64,000 bases of DNA from Lachnospiraceae bacterium XBD2001 (lineage in GTDB: Bacteria; Bacillota; Clostridia; Lachnospirales; Lachnospiraceae): NCBI GenBank assembly GCA_900116395.1, contig FPAN01000008.1:1-64000 (forward strand), read 5' to 3'. Shown here piece after piece: positions 1 through 8,666 of the stretch (the stretch's first letter is position 1; each line of letters begins with the position of its first letter). Below the pieces are notes generated by a model, which had not been told where the DNA came from, did not search any database, and saw only the letters and a program-made list of their open reading frames with translations. A program made the translations under genes and the position numbers.

Positions 1-1
1 C

Positions 2-190
2 CTGTGTGAAGGAGCTTGGTCTCACGTGTGTTGCGACACAGAATACAAGCGCTTCTACGACATCAAATACAAAGAAGTCAACAGGAACCAGCACAAACGC
101 GCACTCGCACTTACTGCCCGTAAATTTGCTAGATTGGTCTACAGTATGCTGAAGACTAATCAGCTATACAAAGCTCCTGTTTCAAAGTAG
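2..190 (+). CDS. IS110-family transposase, C-terminal fragment (cut by window start)
   Basis: An open frame enters at the left edge and stops with TAG at 188-190, leaving 62 residues. The fragment ends with the pattern typical of the C-terminal Transposase_20 domain of IS110-family transposases: an alanine/tryptophan-containing start, a basic stretch, then ARKFARLVYSMLK and a short LYKAP tail. IS110 enzymes are DEDD-type recombinases that move circular intermediates without long terminal inverted repeats. The catalytic N-terminal half lies outside the window. The gene points toward the oppositely oriented YqhQ-like gene, so an element appears to sit just beyond a conserved housekeeping cluster. 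Family call from remembered signature; no search was run. Confidence 0.8.
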   Translation: MCEGAWSHVCCDTEYKRFYDIKYKEVNRNQHKRALALTARKFARLVYSMLKTNQLYKAPVSK

Positions 191-338
191 TAAATACTAC
201 TTTAGGAGTTAACGCCCTGTTTTTTTGAAACAGTACGGCAGGGCTTAGGCGGTCGTTCTTTCTTTTTTGAAAAATAACCAAAAAGAAAGGGACTTTTCAA
301 GATTTTTCATCTTGACATATCACCGCTAGACTATCACA
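191..338. other. Non-coding end downstream of the IS110 transposase
   Basis: This 148-base stretch has no gene. It holds several short inverted repeats: GCCCTG (214-219) with CAGGGC (239-244), a perfect 10-bp pair CTTTCTTTTT (258-267) and AAAAAGAAAG (280-289), and TCAAGAT (297-303) with ATCTTGA (309-315). It should contain the right end of the insertion element, but the exact boundary cannot be set from one end. In some IS110/IS1111 elements a non-coding end encodes the guide (bridge) RNA; whether that holds here is unknown. Confidence 0.4.
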
Positions 339-1277
339 CTACGAAATACAACAATGCTCCTCATCCCCTGCTAAGAACTTCTTCCAATCAAATACTGCCT
401 CCACGGAAGCAATACCTACTTGAATCATATCATCATCCGGTTCTTTTGTGGTAAGTTTTTGCATCCACAGTCCCGGCTTACTAAGAAGTCCAACCACCGG
501 ATTCTCACTGCGTCCCGCAAGACGAATGAACTCATAGGATACCCCGGCAATCACCGGCACCAGAAGCAGGCGCATCAATAGTTGCAACAGATGGGAATCC
601 ATGCGAATAAACATAAAAACAAAAATACTGATTAATAAAACAATAAATAAGAAGCTGGTGCCACAGCGCTTATGGAATCTGGTGGACTTCCGTACATTCT
701 CTACGGTAAGCTCCAGTCCGCTCTCAATACAGTTGATACACTTGTGCTCCGCCCCATGGTACATGAAGGTCCGCTTGATATCATCCGTCATGGAAATCAC
801 CGCAATATAAATAACGAAAATAGCCACACGCAAAACACCTTCAATAAAAGCCAACAGCGTCTTAGATTCTATAAAGCGACCGATCAATGTGGACAATCCG
901 TAAGGCAGTGCCATAAAAATTCCAAGGGCCAATACGAAAGATAACAACAAGGTCCCGCCCATCTCGGCCTTCTCCTTGCGTTCTTTGCGCTTCGTCTCTT
1001 CTTCTGTTAATTCCTTCGCCGGCTTTGCTCCCTCTTCCTCTTCAAAATAAGAAGCGGATTCCATTAAGGATTGTAAACCGATGACTAAGGACCAAAAGAA
1101 GGTATACACCCCACGTACCAACGGAATCTTCTGGATGGTGGCATTCATCCCCTTGGTCTTATGCACTTCCACATGCACCGATTTGTCCGGAAGTCGCACG
1201 GCAACCGCATAGTTGTCACCGTTGCGCATCATTACCCCTTCCATAATTGCCTGTCCGCCAATTCCTGAATATCTCAT
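339..1277 (-). CDS. DUF1385 family membrane protein (YqhQ-like)
   Basis: The 312-residue product begins with the family signature GGQAIMEGVMMR. It has a hydrophobic pair near residues 110-160, a central HGAEHKCINCIE motif and further membrane segments near 205-250. DUF1385 proteins are conserved in Firmicutes with no established biochemical role. The ATG at 1275-1277 follows a GGGAG ribosome site. It lies downstream of rpmE and rho, an order common in Clostridia, where prmC and prfA often follow; here an IS110 element follows instead. The family call is firm, the function unknown. Confidence 0.9.
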   Translation of the reverse strand: MRYSGIGGQAIMEGVMMRNGDNYAVAVRLPDKSVHVEVHKTKGMNATIQKIPLVRGVYTFFWSLVIGLQSLMESASYFEEEEGAKPAKELTEEETKRKERKEKAEMGGTLLLSFVLALGIFMALPYGLSTLIGRFIESKTLLAFIEGVLRVAIFVIYIAVISMTDDIKRTFMYHGAEHKCINCIESGLELTVENVRKSTRFHKRCGTSFLFIVLLISIFVFMFIRMDSHLLQLLMRLLLVPVIAGVSYEFIRLAGRSENPVVGLLSKPGLWMQKLTTKEPDDDMIQVGIASVEAVFDWKKFLAGDEEHCCIS

Positions 1278-1294
1278 AACGTTCTCCCTGAAAA

Positions 1295-1330
1295 CAATAA
1301 AGAGGCTGAGATTTTACAATCTCAACCTCT
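1295..1330 (-). terminator. Rho-independent terminator after rpmE
   Basis: A 13-bp stem (1301-1313 with 1318-1330, one G-U pair on the RNA strand) has a four-base loop and a T-rich tail on the minus strand. It lies between rpmE and the YqhQ-like gene and would limit readthrough into the latter. Confidence 0.75.
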
Positions 1331-1348
1331 TCTACGATCGTACTATAA

Positions 1349-1552
1349 TTAGCCCTGAATACCGTACTTCTTGTTGAACTGATCGATACGTCCGCGAGCC
1401 TTAGTTGCCTTCTGCTGACCAGTGTAGAATGGATGACACTTAGAGCAGATTTCTACGTGGATGCTCTCCTTAGTAGAACCGGTTACGAAAGTGTTACCAC
1501 AGTTACAAGTTACGGTTGCCTGATAGTAATCCGGATGGATTCCCTGTCTCAT
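1349..1552 (-). CDS. rpmE: 50S ribosomal protein L31, zinc-binding type
   Basis: The 67-residue protein starts [10 protein letters not shown], the standard L31 N-terminus. It carries CNC and CSKC cysteine clusters followed by HPFYTG, marking the zinc-binding (C+) form. L31 bridges the large and small ribosomal subunits. A longer in-frame start adds 15 residues, but the ATG at 1552 is preceded by GAGGTG at proper spacing and matches the family start, so it was chosen. It sits directly downstream of rho, a conserved Firmicute arrangement, and is followed by a strong terminator. Confidence 0.97.
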   Translation of the reverse strand: MRQGIHPDYYQATVTCNCGNTFVTGSTKESIHVEICSKCHPFYTGQQKATKARGRIDQFNKKYGIQG

Positions 1553-1662
1553 GTTTTTCACCTCACTAAATCTATAATCAACGTTAAAACTATTCACATC
1601 CCGATAAACAGCTTTTATATTGTAGCATGTCTAACCACAAGGTGCAAGTAGTTTCCATAAAT

Positions 1663-3072
1663 TTATTTTAGACGTTTTGATACCATCTGTACAAAATCTG
1701 CATTGTTCTTGGTATGGGTAAACATATGAAGGATAGCCTCACCGGCTTCTTCCTTCCGCAGGCCGTTTAAGTTGCGACGAATCAAATCGCTGGCCTCCAA
1801 CTCTTCCTTGCTAAGAAGCAAATCTTCTCTTCGCGTGGAAGACTTCGCCAGGTCGATTGCCGGGAATACACGGCGCTCGGACAACTTACGATCCAATACC
1901 AATTCCATGTTACCGGTACCCTTGAACTCCTCGAATACCACATCGTCCATCTTGCTTCCGGTCTCAACAAGAGCAGTTGCAAGGATGGTTAAGCTTCCGC
2001 CCCCACGCATGTTACGGGCAGCACCGAAGAAACGCTTCGGCATATGAAGAGCTGCCGGATCCAAACCACCGGACAAGGTACGTCCGCTTGGTGCAACGGT
2101 TAAGTTGTAAGCACGAGCCAGACGGGTAATGGAATCCAAAAGAATCATAACATCCTGTCCATGCTCTACCAAACGCTTCGCACGCTCAATAACCATCTCG
2201 GACACACGCTTATGATGCTCCGGCAATTCATCGAAGGTAGAATAGATAACTTCTACGTTCTCGCCCTCAATGGCTTCCTTCATATCGGTAACTTCCTCCG
2301 GGCGCTCATCAATTAAGAGGATAATCAGATGCATTTCCGGATGACCGATTTTAACGGACTTGGCAATCTGCTTCAATAAGGTGGTCTTACCTGCCTTCGG
2401 CTGTGCAACGATCATACCACGCTGTCCCTTACCGATTGGGGAAAGCATATCTACGATACGTACGGAAACACCGCATCCCGGACGCTCCAAACGAATACGC
2501 TCATTCGGGAAAATCGGAGTCAAATCTTCGAAGTTAGGGCGACGGGCTGCTGCTTCCGGAGCATAGCCGTTGATATTCTCGATGAATAACAAAGCACCAA
2601 ACTTATCATTCGGATTGTTCTTACGGGTCTTACCGCAGATGATATCACCGGTCTTCAGATTGAACTTGCGGATCTGAGACGGGGATACGTATACATCATG
2701 CTCACCCGGCATATAGTTCTCGCAACGGATGAAACCGTATCCGTCCTGCAATACCTCTAAGATACCATTGGCATCCTTTGCATCATCGTAATGCATCACC
2801 GGCTTCTCTTCGCCTTCCGGACGCTCCGGGCGTTCAGCACGCTCGCTTCGCTCACCTCTCTCCGGACGGGATGCAGCATGTGGACGCTTCGGCTTCTCTT
2901 CCTTTGCTTCCTTTGCTTCCTTTTCTGCTTTGTTCTTCGCATCAATTGCATCCTGAGCAAGCATTGCTTCCACAAGCTCTTCCTTCTTCAGGCGGGATAC
3001 ACCCTTCAAACCACGTGCTTTTGCCAAATCACGCAATACGCCAACTGCTAAACTTTCGTATTTTTCTCTCAT
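1663..3072 (-). CDS. rho: Transcription termination factor Rho
   Basis: The 469-residue protein has the Rho family order. An N-terminal SAP-like Rho_N segment spans about residues 5-40. A highly charged E/K/R-rich insert (about 45-95) is typical of Clostridia. A cold-shock-type RNA-binding domain contains DGYGFIR. The RecA-type ATPase has Walker A QPKAGKTTLLKQI, Walker B LIILLIDERPEE and the DSITRLARAYN segment of the secondary channel. Rho is a hexameric RNA helicase that ends untranslated transcripts. The ATG at 3070-3072 follows GGAG. A small GACG/CGTC hairpin and a T-rich stretch in the leader could reflect autoregulation, but this is weak. Confidence 0.98.
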   Translation of the reverse strand: MREKYESLAVGVLRDLAKARGLKGVSRLKKEELVEAMLAQDAIDAKNKAEKEAKEAKEEKPKRPHAASRPERGERSERAERPERPEGEEKPVMHYDDAKDANGILEVLQDGYGFIRCENYMPGEHDVYVSPSQIRKFNLKTGDIICGKTRKNNPNDKFGALLFIENINGYAPEAAARRPNFEDLTPIFPNERIRLERPGCGVSVRIVDMLSPIGKGQRGMIVAQPKAGKTTLLKQIAKSVKIGHPEMHLIILLIDERPEEVTDMKEAIEGENVEVIYSTFDELPEHHKRVSEMVIERAKRLVEHGQDVMILLDSITRLARAYNLTVAPSGRTLSGGLDPAALHMPKRFFGAARNMRGGGSLTILATALVETGSKMDDVVFEEFKGTGNMELVLDRKLSERRVFPAIDLAKSSTRREDLLLSKEELEASDLIRRNLNGLRKEEAGEAILHMFTHTKNNADFVQMVSKRLK

Positions 3073-3218
3073 GAAATCTCCTTACAAAAATAAAAATAAA
3101 CCGACGTGTTCTCGTCAAAAAAAGTTCTCTTACCTAGTGGGAAATAATTGATAAAAAATCAAGAAACAAAAATTGATTTGCTTTAGATGTTACACAGTAT
3201 AAACGCTTTTCTTCTCAC

Positions 3219-3247
3219 TTGCAAGCACTTTTTAATCATGCTACACT
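3219..3247 (+). promoter_or_regulatory. Probable promoter of malic enzyme
   Basis: TTGCAA (3219-3224) and TACACT (3242-3247) are separated by 17 bases, with the expected start of transcription near 3254. It lies in the 207-base gap between divergent rho and the malic enzyme gene. It also argues for translation from 3280, because the longer frame would begin upstream of this promoter. Confidence 0.5.
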
Positions 3248-3279
3248 TGATACGCGTAAAAAGAAGGGAGAAATTCAAC

Positions 3280-4431
3280 ATGACCAATGATGAACAGGCG
3301 ATTTTGCTCCACAAAAAGTGGAACGGCAAAATCGAAACCATTGCAAAATCCAAAGTAAACTCCAGAGAAGATTTAGCTCTTGCTTATACCCCGGGCGTTG
3401 CAGCTCCATGCAGAATCATCGCCGAGGACAAATCCCAGGTTTACAATTACACCCTGAAGGCCAATACCGTAGCCGTTGTATCCGACGGAAGCGCGGTACT
3501 CGGACTTGGTAATATCGGACCGGAAGCCGCTATGCCGGTTATGGAAGGTAAGGCCGTACTATTCAAGGAATTCGGTAACGTCAACGCATTTCCGATTTGC
3601 CTTGATACTCAGGATACGGAAGAGATTATTCGTACCGTTGCCAATATTGCCCCAACCTTCGGTGGCATTAACTTAGAGGACATCTCCGCTCCCCGTTGCT
3701 TCGAGATTGAGCGTCGTCTCAAAGAGATGTTGGATATTCCGGTATTCCATGATGACCAGCATGGTACCGCAATCGTCGTACTTGCTGCATTGATCAACGC
3801 CCTGCGCGTCACCGGCAAGAACAAAGACGACGTACGTATTGTATTGAATGGACCGGGTTCCGCAGGACTTGCAATCGCCAAGTTGCTCTTACGTTACGGA
3901 TTCAAGGATTTAATTCTTTGTGATTTCTACGGTATCCTCCGCAAGGATCACGAAGCGTTGAACTGGGCCCAGGAAGAAATGCTTCCGGTGACCAATCCAC
4001 GTCATGTGGAAGGTACCCTTGCCGATGCACTTGTAGGCGCTGATGTCTTCATCGGTGTTTCCAAGCCGGGCATCTTAACGGAAGACATGGTTCGTACCAT
4101 GAACTCCGATACCATCATTTTTGCCATGGCCAATCCGACTCCGGAAATCATGCCGGACGTTGCCAAGGCAGCCGGTGCCCGCATTGTAGGAACCGGACGT
4201 AGCGATTTCCCGAACCAGATTAACAACGTCGTTGCTTTCCCGGGTATCTTCCGCGGTGCCTTAGAAGGACATGCGAAGCAGATCACGGAAGAGATGAAGT
4301 TAGCAGCCGCCAATGCCATTGCGGACTTGGTTCCTGCTGACAAGCTTGCGGATGATTTCATTATGCCGGAAGCCTTCGACCCTAGAGTTGCAGATGCCGT
4401 AGCTGCTGCAGTGAAGGCACACATTAAATAA
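3280..4431 (+). CDS. Malic enzyme (malate to pyruvate, NAD(P)-dependent)
   Basis: The 383-residue protein has the malic enzyme N-terminal domain with AYTPGVA and SDGSAVLGLGNIGP, the conserved FGGINLEDISAP and HDDQHGTA metal and substrate segments, and a C-terminal Rossmann domain with a GPGSAG turn. It oxidatively decarboxylates malate to pyruvate and CO2 in the cytoplasm. The short bacterial form without a phosphotransacetylase tail is what is seen. The start at 3280 was preferred over an in-frame ATG at 3187 because AAGGGAG precedes it and the family begins there. Cofactor preference was not determined. It is followed 21 bases later by DUF4364, probably one transcript. Confidence 0.95.
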   Translation: MTNDEQAILLHKKWNGKIETIAKSKVNSREDLALAYTPGVAAPCRIIAEDKSQVYNYTLKANTVAVVSDGSAVLGLGNIGPEAAMPVMEGKAVLFKEFGNVNAFPICLDTQDTEEIIRTVANIAPTFGGINLEDISAPRCFEIERRLKEMLDIPVFHDDQHGTAIVVLAALINALRVTGKNKDDVRIVLNGPGSAGLAIAKLLLRYGFKDLILCDFYGILRKDHEALNWAQEEMLPVTNPRHVEGTLADALVGADVFIGVSKPGILTEDMVRTMNSDTIIFAMANPTPEIMPDVAKAAGARIVGTGRSDFPNQINNVVAFPGIFRGALEGHAKQITEEMKLAAANAIADLVPADKLADDFIMPEAFDPRVADAVAAAVKAHIK

Positions 4432-4452
4432 TGAATAAGGAAGGTTACAGCC

Positions 4453-4968
4453 ATGGCTGAATCAAACATTATCTACAAAATTATGGTGCTTAATCTCCTA
4501 TCCAAGGTGAATTTCCCATTGAGCACCAAACAGGTTACCGACTTCTTCTTGGAGCGCAAGTACACCGATTACTTCACCATCCAGCAGACCATCAGCGACT
4601 TGGTGGAAGCCCAAATGATTGATATGAGTACTTCGGTGAACAGCACCCAGTACACCATCAACGAAGAGGGTGAGCGCACCTTAGAGCTCTTCCCGGACCG
4701 TATCACTCCGGCCATCGAAGAAGACATGAAGAACTACTTCGCCGAGAACTCTCTCACCATGAAGAAGAATAACTCCGTAACCGCAGACTACTACGACGCC
4801 ACCGGCGGCGGCTACTTAGTCCACTGCCGTGTCTCCGAAGAAGGCCATAACGTAGTCGACATCAACCTCCATGTAACCTCCAAGGAACAAGCCGAGGCCA
4901 TCGTCGTCAACTGGAAGGCCAAGTACGAAGACGTCTACATGGCCCTCATGGACCTACTGGTACAATAA
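4453..4968 (+). CDS. DUF4364 family protein
   Basis: A 171-residue protein that matches the DUF4364 pattern in Clostridia. The N-terminal 70 residues look like a winged helix (LSTKQVTDFFLERKYTDYF, then a helix and a TQYTINEEG wing). The C-terminal half is an alpha/beta region with no recognisable catalytic motif. It could be a regulator, but function is not established. It follows malic enzyme by 21 bases with an AAGGAAGG ribosome site, and its stop codon directly abuts a strong terminator that forms one end of a large palindrome. Confidence 0.8.
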   Translation: MAESNIIYKIMVLNLLSKVNFPLSTKQVTDFFLERKYTDYFTIQQTISDLVEAQMIDMSTSVNSTQYTINEEGERTLELFPDRITPAIEEDMKNYFAENSLTMKKNNSVTADYYDATGGGYLVHCRVSEEGHNVVDINLHVTSKEQAEAIVVNWKAKYEDVYMALMDLLVQ

Positions 4969-4972
4969 CCCC

Positions 4973-5004
4973 AAACCGCCTCTTATTCTTGAGGCGGTTT
5001 TTTT
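4973..5004 (+). terminator. Terminator of the malic enzyme-DUF4364 transcript
   Basis: AAACCGCCTC (4973-4982) pairs with GAGGCGGTTT (4991-5000) around an eight-base loop and is followed by a T-run to 5004. It is the left end of the large palindrome. Confidence 0.9.
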
Positions 5005-5458
5005 ATGCCCGCCCCTCTCCACCTTCGGTGGCCGGCCCGCCCCTAGCGCCTGCCTATACCACAGACCTTGCACCAGTTCACAAAGGCAATTGCTTTTCTT
5101 GCGCCCAGGCTTTTCTCACCCCGTTGGTGTCTCTTTCACTGGTTTTGCACTTCTTCAGCGTGTGTGTCGACCAAACGGACAGTTTTCTGTTTCTATTATC
5201 CAACACCTCTATACATCCCCATCGCACATCCTTAAGAGAGGATGCATAGAGTGTTGGATATAGGAAAAGGTAAGTCGCTGTCCGTTTTTGGACACACATG
5301 CGCCAAAGAAGTGCAAAGAATTGAAAAGACACCAATAATAAAGGGTGAGAAAGCCGGTGCTTAGAAAAGCATTGTCTGCAGTGATGGTGCAAGTGTCTTG
5401 TGGTATAGGCAGGCGCCAGGGGCGGGCCGGCCGGGAAATGAATAAAGGGGCGGGGAAT

Positions 5459-5488
5459 AAAAAAACCACCTCCGTAAAGAGGTGGTTT
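5459..5488 (-). terminator. Terminator of prfC
   Basis: On the minus strand AAACCACCTC pairs with GAGGTGGTTT and runs into seven Ts. It is the mirror copy of the terminator at 4973-5004; the base pair that differs between them (C-G versus T-A) keeps pairing in both. Confidence 0.9.
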
Positions 5489-5492
5489 GGGG

Positions 5493-7094
5493 TTAACGTT
5501 CGAAGTTGTCGGCCTTGCCGAATTCGGACAATTCGAGGCCTTTGTTGCGGTCGAGGGTCATGCCGACGGACCATGCGTTGACAAAGAGGAGCAATGGACG
5601 GTCGTGTAAGTCCTTGACCTTCTTCATGTCGGAAGTTCCCTGGATGCTGTCGATATCGATGTCGTCGTTTAAGATCCAGCGGATGTGTTCATATGGAAGG
5701 TTCTCCATATGGATTTCTACGTTGTACTCGTTCTCGAGACGATACTTCAGTACGTCGAACTGGAGCACACCTACAACGCCGACGATAATCTCTTCCATAC
5801 CGGTATGGTATTCCTGGAAAATCTGGATGGCACCTTCCTGTGCAATCTGATTGATACCCTTCATGAACTGCTTACGCTTCATGGTATCGACCTGGCGAAC
5901 TCGGGCGAAGTGCTCCGGTGCGAAGGTCGGAATACCTTCGAAAGCGAACTTATCCTTAGCGGTAGTTAAGGTATCACCAATGGAGAAGATGCCCGGATCG
6001 AAGATACCAATGATATCTCCGGCATAGGCCTTGTCTACCATCTTACGGCTGTCTGCCATCATTTGCTGCGGCTGGGACAGACGAACGTCCTTGCCACCCT
6101 GTACATGATATACGCTCATACCGGCATCGAACTGGCCGGAGCAGATACGCATGAAGGCAACACGGTCACGATGAGCCTTGTTCATATTGGCCTGAATCTT
6201 AAATACAAAAGCAGAGAAATCCTTGGAGAACGGATCAATCTCACCCTTATCCGACATACGAGGCAATGGAGAAGATGTCATCTGAAGGAAATGCTCCAGG
6301 AAAGTCTCAACACCGAAGTTGGTTAATGCGGAACCGAAGAATACCGGAGATAATTCACCTCTGGATACTAACTTCTGGTCGAATTCACTGCCGGCTCCGT
6401 CTAAGAGTTCCAGCTCATCCAAAAGCTTCTGCTTCGCCTCATCACCAATCTCAAGAAGGGCCTCATCACTGTCCAAAGCAATGATGTTCTCTACACCTTC
6501 CTTGGTACCCTTCAAGGTATCGGAGAAGGTTAAGATGTTCTTGGTGTTACGATCATATACACCGCGGAATTCCTTACCGGAACCGATTGGCCAGTTGATC
6601 GGGCAAGTCGGGATACCAAGTTCATTCTCGATATCATCCAACAATTCGAAGGTGTCCATGGCGTCACGGTCCATCTTATTAATAAAAGTAAAAATCGGAA
6701 TGTGTCGCATTGCACAAACCTTAAACAATTTTCTGGTCTGTGCCTCCACACCCTTGGATCCGTCAATAACCATTACTGCGGAATCCGCAGCCATCAAGGT
6801 ACGATATGTATCCTCGGAGAAGTCCTGATGTCCCGGGGTATCCAAAATATTGATACAGAAACCGTCATATTCAAACTGCAATACGGAAGAAGTTACGGAA
6901 ATACCTCTCTCTTTCTCGATTTCCATCCAGTCAGATACGGCATGCTTCGCAGTGGCCTTACCCTTTACACTACCGGCCTGGTTGATCTGGCCTCCGTATA
7001 AGAGGAACTTCTCGGTCAACGTGGTCTTACCGGCATCCGGGTGGGAAATAATGGCAAAGGTACGTCTCTTCTCAATTTCTGATTTAAAATCCAA
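5493..7094 (-). CDS. prfC: Peptide chain release factor 3 (RF3)
   Basis: The 533-residue GTPase starts with EIEKRRTFAIISHPDAGKTT, the RF3 N-terminus, and has G1 HPDAGKTT, G3 DTPGHQDFS and G4 NKMDRD, followed by EF-Tu-like domain 2 and the RF3 C-terminal domain. RF3 removes RF1/RF2 from the ribosome after termination. No ATG is available near the correct N-terminus; the start is TTG at 7092-7094 with GGAG nine bases upstream. It lies 20 bases downstream of deoB on the same strand and is closed by its own terminator. Confidence 0.96.
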   Translation of the reverse strand: MDFKSEIEKRRTFAIISHPDAGKTTLTEKFLLYGGQINQAGSVKGKATAKHAVSDWMEIEKERGISVTSSVLQFEYDGFCINILDTPGHQDFSEDTYRTLMAADSAVMVIDGSKGVEAQTRKLFKVCAMRHIPIFTFINKMDRDAMDTFELLDDIENELGIPTCPINWPIGSGKEFRGVYDRNTKNILTFSDTLKGTKEGVENIIALDSDEALLEIGDEAKQKLLDELELLDGAGSEFDQKLVSRGELSPVFFGSALTNFGVETFLEHFLQMTSSPLPRMSDKGEIDPFSKDFSAFVFKIQANMNKAHRDRVAFMRICSGQFDAGMSVYHVQGGKDVRLSQPQQMMADSRKMVDKAYAGDIIGIFDPGIFSIGDTLTTAKDKFAFEGIPTFAPEHFARVRQVDTMKRKQFMKGINQIAQEGAIQIFQEYHTGMEEIIVGVVGVLQFDVLKYRLENEYNVEIHMENLPYEHIRWILNDDIDIDSIQGTSDMKKVKDLHDRPLLLFVNAWSVGMTLDRNKGLELSEFGKADNFER

Positions 7095-7114
7095 GGTTCT
7101 AATCTCCTATCATC

Positions 7115-8266
7115 TTAGTACAAAGACTTATTATTAATCTCATTCTTCGCACCTAATACATGCAATGCAGTAGATGCCAAACAATCGAACCCGTCAATTG
7201 TACCAAAATTCTTACCACTTGTCATGCCCTTGCTGTAAATCAGAAGCGGCACGTATTCTCTGGTATGGTCCGTACCGGTAAATCCGGGATCACAACCATG
7301 ATCAGCGGTTATCATCAACATATCCTCTTCGTCCATCTTATCTAAGATTTCCGGAAGCTTCTCATCGAAGTAAGCTAGCGCCTTAGCATAACCGTCCACA
7401 TCACGTCTGTGTCCGTAAATCATATCGGTATCAACTAAGTTCACGAACATCAAGCCATGGAAATCACGGTCCATCCAAGCAATGGTCTTATCGATACCAT
7501 CTGCATTGTTCTCGGTACGAATCATATCCGTAACGCCACGTCCGGCGAAGATATCATTGATTTTACCAACGGCAAGCACGTCGTATCCTTCCTCTTTTAA
7601 CACATCCATCATGGTAGTAGATGTTGGTTCCAAAGAGAAGTCATGGCGGCGGGAGGTACGGGTGAAGTTGCCCGGCTCACCGATGAATGGGCGTGCAATG
7701 ACGCGGCCTACACCATGCTTACCAACCAGCATCTTACGAGCCAGTTCGCAATAACGATACAACTCTTCAACCGGCACAATATCCTCATGGGCAGCAATCT
7801 GGAATACGGAATCTGCAGAGGTATATACAATCAACGCTCCGGTCTTCATGTGCTCTTCCCCGTAATCACGGATAACATCCGTTCCGGAATATGGAAGGTT
7901 GCATAATACTTCCCGTCCGGTTAACTTCTTGAACTCATCAATAACTTCATCCGGGAATCCATTCGGATAGGTTGGCATCGGCTCCTTAGAGATTACACCT
8001 GCCATCTCCCAATGTCCGGTAGTGGTATCCTTACCCTTGGATAACTCGCGAAGGCGTGCAATATCTCCCAGTGGCTTCTCCACCTTGGCAGGGATTAGAG
8101 ATCCTTCAAAGTTAAAATATCCAAGCTTTGCTAAATTCTCCATAGCAAAAAACTTACTCTTAGAAACAGACAACAGGGTATTCGAACCTGCATCTCCATA
8201 TTCCGCAGCATCCGGAGCAGCTCCGCATCCTACACTATCTAAAACTACGACGATCACTCTCTTCAT
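7115..8266 (-). CDS. deoB: Phosphopentomutase
   Basis: The 383-residue protein begins with the DeoB motif VVLDSVGCGAAPDA and has the alkaline-phosphatase-like metal sites DTTTGHWEM, DIFAGRGVTD, NLVDTDMIYGHRRD and TADHGCDPG. It interconverts (deoxy)ribose-1-phosphate and 5-phosphate in nucleoside salvage. Length is normal. The ATG at 8264-8266 follows a perfect AAGGAGG. It is upstream of prfC by 20 bases, so the two may share a transcript, although the functions are unrelated. Confidence 0.97.
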   Translation of the reverse strand: MKRVIVVVLDSVGCGAAPDAAEYGDAGSNTLLSVSKSKFFAMENLAKLGYFNFEGSLIPAKVEKPLGDIARLRELSKGKDTTTGHWEMAGVISKEPMPTYPNGFPDEVIDEFKKLTGREVLCNLPYSGTDVIRDYGEEHMKTGALIVYTSADSVFQIAAHEDIVPVEELYRYCELARKMLVGKHGVGRVIARPFIGEPGNFTRTSRRHDFSLEPTSTTMMDVLKEEGYDVLAVGKINDIFAGRGVTDMIRTENNADGIDKTIAWMDRDFHGLMFVNLVDTDMIYGHRRDVDGYAKALAYFDEKLPEILDKMDEEDMLMITADHGCDPGFTGTDHTREYVPLLIYSKGMTSGKNFGTIDGFDCLASTALHVLGAKNEINNKSLY

Positions 8267-8332
8267 AGTATGTCCTCCTTTTCTGCGCTGTGCGCCCTAC
8301 TATTATACCATATTCAAGTGGCCCTGTATGGC

Positions 8333-8366
8333 AAAAAAAGAGGTACGGTCCCATGACCATACCTCT
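8333..8366 (-). terminator. Terminator of rpsU
   Basis: On the minus strand AGAGGTA and GGTC pair with GACC and TACCTCT, followed by seven Ts. It separates rpsU from deoB. Confidence 0.85.
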
Positions 8367-8381
8367 CATAATAAGTCCTAA

Positions 8382-8558
8382 TTAGTTGTACTTACGCTTT
8401 CTAGCAGCCTCAGACTTCTTCTTACGCTTAACGCTAGGCTTCTCATAATGCTCACGCTTGCGGATCTCCTGCTGGATACCAGCCTTAGCACAGTTTCTCT
8501 TGAAACGACGTAATGCACTATCTAAAGACTCGTTCTCTTTTACAATAACGCTAGACAC
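8382..8558 (-). CDS. rpsU: 30S ribosomal protein S21
   Basis: The 58-residue basic protein contains the S21 core [20 protein letters not shown] and the lysine/arginine-rich tail [12 protein letters not shown]. The start was set at GTG (8556-8558) because the family begins there and GGAGGGAGG lies about nine bases upstream; an in-frame ATG would add 12 atypical residues. S21 is a small-subunit protein near the anti-Shine-Dalgarno region. Confidence 0.96.
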   Translation of the reverse strand: MSSVIVKENESLDSALRRFKRNCAKAGIQQEIRKREHYEKPSVKRKKKSEAARKRKYN

Positions 8559-8666
8559 TCTACTCAACCTCCCTCCAGTTGTAAACTTGTGCAATCAACT
8601 GTTTGGGTTATCTATTCGCACACTCAATGATTATAACACAAAAATGCAATTCGTCAATGCCCTATT

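Larger units (their letters stand above)
4969..5492. repeat. 524-bp imperfect palindrome between convergent genes
   Basis: The sequence after the DUF4364 stop codon and the reverse complement of the sequence after the prfC stop codon align along their whole length of about 260 bases per arm. Both arms begin TAACCCCAAACC including the stop, then a terminator hairpin, then CCCGCCCC, then a shared GGCCGGCCCGCCCCT block, CGCCTGCCTATACCACA, CTTGCACCA, GCTTTTCT, TTGGTGTCT, TTTGCACTTCTT, ACGGACAG and ATCCAACAC. The centre is near 5235. Short indels and substitutions separate the arms. Several open frames cross it, but none shows coding character. It holds no gene. Confidence 0.85.

Noticed and set aside
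3187-3279. N-terminal extension of malic enzyme
   Set aside because: The extension lies across a probable promoter and the ATG at 3280 has the ribosome site and the family N-terminus.
4989-5581. Several open frames of 78-121 codons in the palindrome
   Set aside because: They cross an inverted repeat and both terminators, overlap each other on both strands and lack ribosome sites and recognisable domains.
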